This document shows positions 41,680-43,408 of a stretch of DNA of 43,408 bases, piece after piece. Made by a program: the position numbers and the translations under genes. Under the pieces are notes generated by a model, which saw only the letters and a program-made list of their open reading frames with translations, searched no databases and was not told where the DNA came from. Numbering within the stretch: the stretch's first letter is position 1; each line of letters begins with the position of its first letter. Origin of the DNA: GN02-872 sp963518665 (lineage in GTDB: Bacteria; Patescibacteriota; Gracilibacteria; BD1-5; UBA6164); NCBI GenBank assembly GCA_963518665.1, contig CAUQKR010000006.1, positions 1 through 43,408 of the forward strand, given 5' to 3'.

Positions 41680-41683
41680 AAAT

Positions 41684-41713
41684 AAAAAAAGACTAGAAAA
41701 TCTAGTCTTTTTT
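41684..41713. terminator. bidirectional terminator, AGOG gene / VanZ remnant
   Basis: AAAAAGACTAGA / TCTAGTCTTTTT stem with A and T tracts; its right arm covers the stop codon of the VanZ-like frame. Confidence 0.8.
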
Positions 41714-41980
41714 CATGAAAAGTTTTTTAAAAATATTGTAAAAATAAAATCATAAAACAAATCAAAAAGTGTTTAAAATTATGTCATCAATATCAAAAAT
41801 TTTATAAAAAGATTTAGTAATAAAAGTTATAAAAAGTTGAATAGATTTAATGATAAATTATATTCAAAATCATCAGATAAATGCTTCTTTAAAATTTTTT
41901 ATTTTTCAGAAAATTATTGGAATAAAAAATCAAGCTTTTTTCTTGAAAAAAAAATATTTATAAATAAAATTATAAAAATA
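41702..41980 (-). pseudogene. VanZ-like gene, decayed
   Basis: On the minus strand one frame reads FFIPIIFGKIKNFKEAFIGGFGI, then an in-frame TAA (41858-41860), then FIIKSIQLFITFITKS, FDIDDIILNTFGFVLGFYFY, IFKKLFMKKD and a TAG. The order 'phi-P-phi-phi-F-x-K-x-K, hydrophobic helix with IQLF, FDIDDIILNT-x-G' is that of the VanZ family (teicoplanin-resistance-type membrane protein). The TAA interrupts the helix, no ATG opens the frame, and the N-terminal helices are missing. Neither UGA nor any plausible suppression repairs a TAA. I read it as a truncated, inactivated copy. This 318-nt gap (41680-41997) holds nothing else but the murF-like promoter. Confidence 0.62.
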
Positions 41981-41997
41981 TTTTTTAAAAATAAAAA

Positions 41998-43248
41998 ATG
42001 AAACAAAAAGTTTTAAATCTAATTTATTTTGTTTTCGCAATTTTTGCTAGAATTTACCTAAAAAGACAAAAACCAAAAATCATTTGAATCACTTGAAGTG
42101 TGGGAAAAACTAGCTGTAGAATGATAGTTAACCAAACTTTGAAAAAATTTTTAAACCAAAAAATCTATACTTCTCCAAAAAATTATAATTCTGAAATCTG
42201 AATAGTTTGTTCGATTTTTCAAATCGAAAATTATAAACCTTCGATTTTTTATCTTTTTTGACTTTTTTTCAAAATATTTTTTATTTCGATTTTTGGTTCT
42301 AAAAAATATGATATTTTAGTTTTAGAATATTGAGTTGATAAACCAAAAGATATGGATTTTTTGCTTAGTATAGCAAAACCAGATATTGCAATTTTTACAA
42401 AACTTGATTTTATTCATGTTGCAAATTTTGAAAATCAAGATGAACTTTGACTTGAAAAAATGAAACTTATTTTTTGAGCTAAAAAAATTGTTTATTTAAA
42501 TAAAAAAGATAATTTTCAAAAAAATATTTTTGATAAAATAAATAAACAAAAATATTTTTATAATGATGAAAATATAGATTTTTCTTATATTTTTGAAGAT
42601 AATTTGATTTTTTCAGAATTAAATTTTGATTGAAAAAAAATAAAAACAAATTTACTTTGAGAAGAAAATATTGTTTATTTTAAGCTATCTTTAGATATTT
42701 TAAAAAACTTTAAATCAAACCTTTCTGATTTTGATGAAAGAAATATTTTAGGATTTTCTATTCAAAAATGAAGATTTTCTATTTTTTCATGAGTTTGTAA
42801 CTCTATTATTATTGATTCTAGTTATAATTCTGGTCCAGAAAGTATGAAAGCAATGATAAAAAATGCAGTTGCCTTGAAAAATTTTGTTTTAAATGATTAT
42901 GAAAATTTATTTGTTTTGTGAGATATGAGAGAAATATGAGAGAAATCTGCAGAAAAACATAGAGAAATTTTTGATTTTGCTTCACAATTTTGAGAAATTA
43001 TTTCAGTTTGAAAAGAAACAAGGCAAAATTTTTGAAATCACCTTTGAAATTTTAAATATGCAAAAGATGCTTGAAAATTTTTGAGAGAATTTTTAGAACA
43101 AAACAAAAATAAAAAATATTTAATTTTGTTTAAATGAAGCCAAAATACAATATTTTTAGAAGAAGCAATTAAAGAAGTTTTGGAAAATGAAAATGATAAA
43201 AAATCTTTAGTTAGACAAGAAACTTATTGGAATAAAACTAATTTTTAA
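41998..43248 (+). CDS. murF: MurF-like Mur ligase (UDP-MurNAc-tripeptide:D-Ala-D-Ala ligase)
   Basis: 416 residues. An unusual hydrophobic N-terminus (KVLNLIYFVFAIFARIYLK) precedes the ATP-binding loop KIIGITGSVGKTSC (near residue 34). LVLEYGVDKPKDMDFLLSIAKPDIAIFTKLDFIH is the central region, here cited in parts such as KPDIAIFTKLDF. The C-terminal domain has IIIDSSYNSGPESMKAMI and LFVLGDMREIGEKSAEKHRE, which are MurF signatures. It lacks the usual N-terminal UDP-binding domain (~80 residues); the hydrophobic stretch replaces it. So it may be a Mur ligase paralogue with a different, perhaps lipid-linked, substrate. The YaaA-family gene starts 2 nt after it. Confidence 0.85.
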
Positions 43249-43250
43249 AT

Positions 43251-43408
43251 ATGAAAATGATTTTTTTAATTCCTCCGTCAGAAGGAAAAAATAAAATTTG
43301 AGAAACAAAAGAAAGTGAAAAACTTTCTTTTGTTTTTGAAAAACCTTTAAAAATATCTGAGAATGCTACAGAAAAAGATTTAAAATGTACAGGGAAAAGA
43401 TATGAAGA
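43251..43408 (+). CDS. yaaA: YaaA-family (DUF328/UPF0246) protein, 5' part
   Basis: The first 52 codons before the window ends. MKMIFLIPPSEGKNKIGE is the family's N-terminal signature (LLPPSEGK-like), and CTGKRYEE matches the following conserved segment. Family members protect DNA against peroxide by limiting free iron. Start 2 nt after the murF-like gene, so co-transcribed. A second ATG two codons in is possible. Confidence 0.8.

Noticed and set aside
41746..41990. An intact membrane-protein gene on the minus strand
   Set aside because: A TAA at 41858-41860 breaks the frame and no start codon exists; recorded as a VanZ-like pseudogene instead.

Overview
The window reads as ordinary coding DNA only if UGA is translated as glycine. 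With stops limited to TAA and TAG, the very AT-rich sequence resolves into about 33 tightly packed genes, nearly all ending in TAA. Conserved motifs place UGA exactly where glycine belongs: the Walker A loops of RuvB, SecA and the VirD4-like ATPase, deformylase EEGCLSLP, and RsmE VGPEGGF. This is genetic code 25, known from the candidate phyla Gracilibacteria (BD1-5) and Absconditabacteria (SR1). The window also carries a tRNA with anticodon UCA, a U discriminator base and a glycine-type acceptor stem (39385-39463), which explains the code. I cannot choose between the two phyla from this sequence.

Layout. 1-4.7 kb: a superoxide dismutase and a tightly spaced leftward cluster (ruvB, FemAB-like transferase, small lipoprotein, OpgB-like phosphoglycerol transferase). 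4.8-10.1 kb: peptide deformylase, two pilin-like membrane proteins, an O-methyltransferase, a secreted M23 peptidase, smpB, serS and a small unknown. 10.3-22.6 kb: one giant gene for a predicted 4118-residue secreted protein with Ig-like (Big_1-like), FG-GAP/VCBS-like and calcium-loop repeats. Convergent with it is a membrane-anchored PKD-repeat protein (22.7-25.2 kb), followed by a 51-residue membrane protein and secA.

28.4-32.2 kb: ruvA, rmuC and a DKNYY-repeat protein, interleaved with three small genes that look different. Those three have strong Shine-Dalgarno sequences and no in-frame UGA, and near-consensus promoters stand before the two transcription units. 32.3-38.5 kb: a VirD4/TraG-type ATPase, an SLH/PepSY-like secreted protein, a SpoU methyltransferase and a secreted SLH/PKD/TSP3-like protein. 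38.5-43.4 kb: a mechanosensitive-channel-like protein, the UGA-reading tRNA, a basic unknown, an rsmE / GIY-YIG / AGOG-like cluster, a decayed VanZ-like gene, a MurF-like ligase and the start of a YaaA-family gene.

Taken together, much of the window concerns the cell surface: giant and PKD/SLH proteins, pilin-like proteins plus a coupling-type ATPase, envelope modification enzymes and SecA. This fits the host-attached lifestyle reported for these lineages, but that functional link is inference. Most genes have short A/T-rich leaders without a Shine-Dalgarno sequence. The window has no in-frame CGA codon and a single CGG codon.
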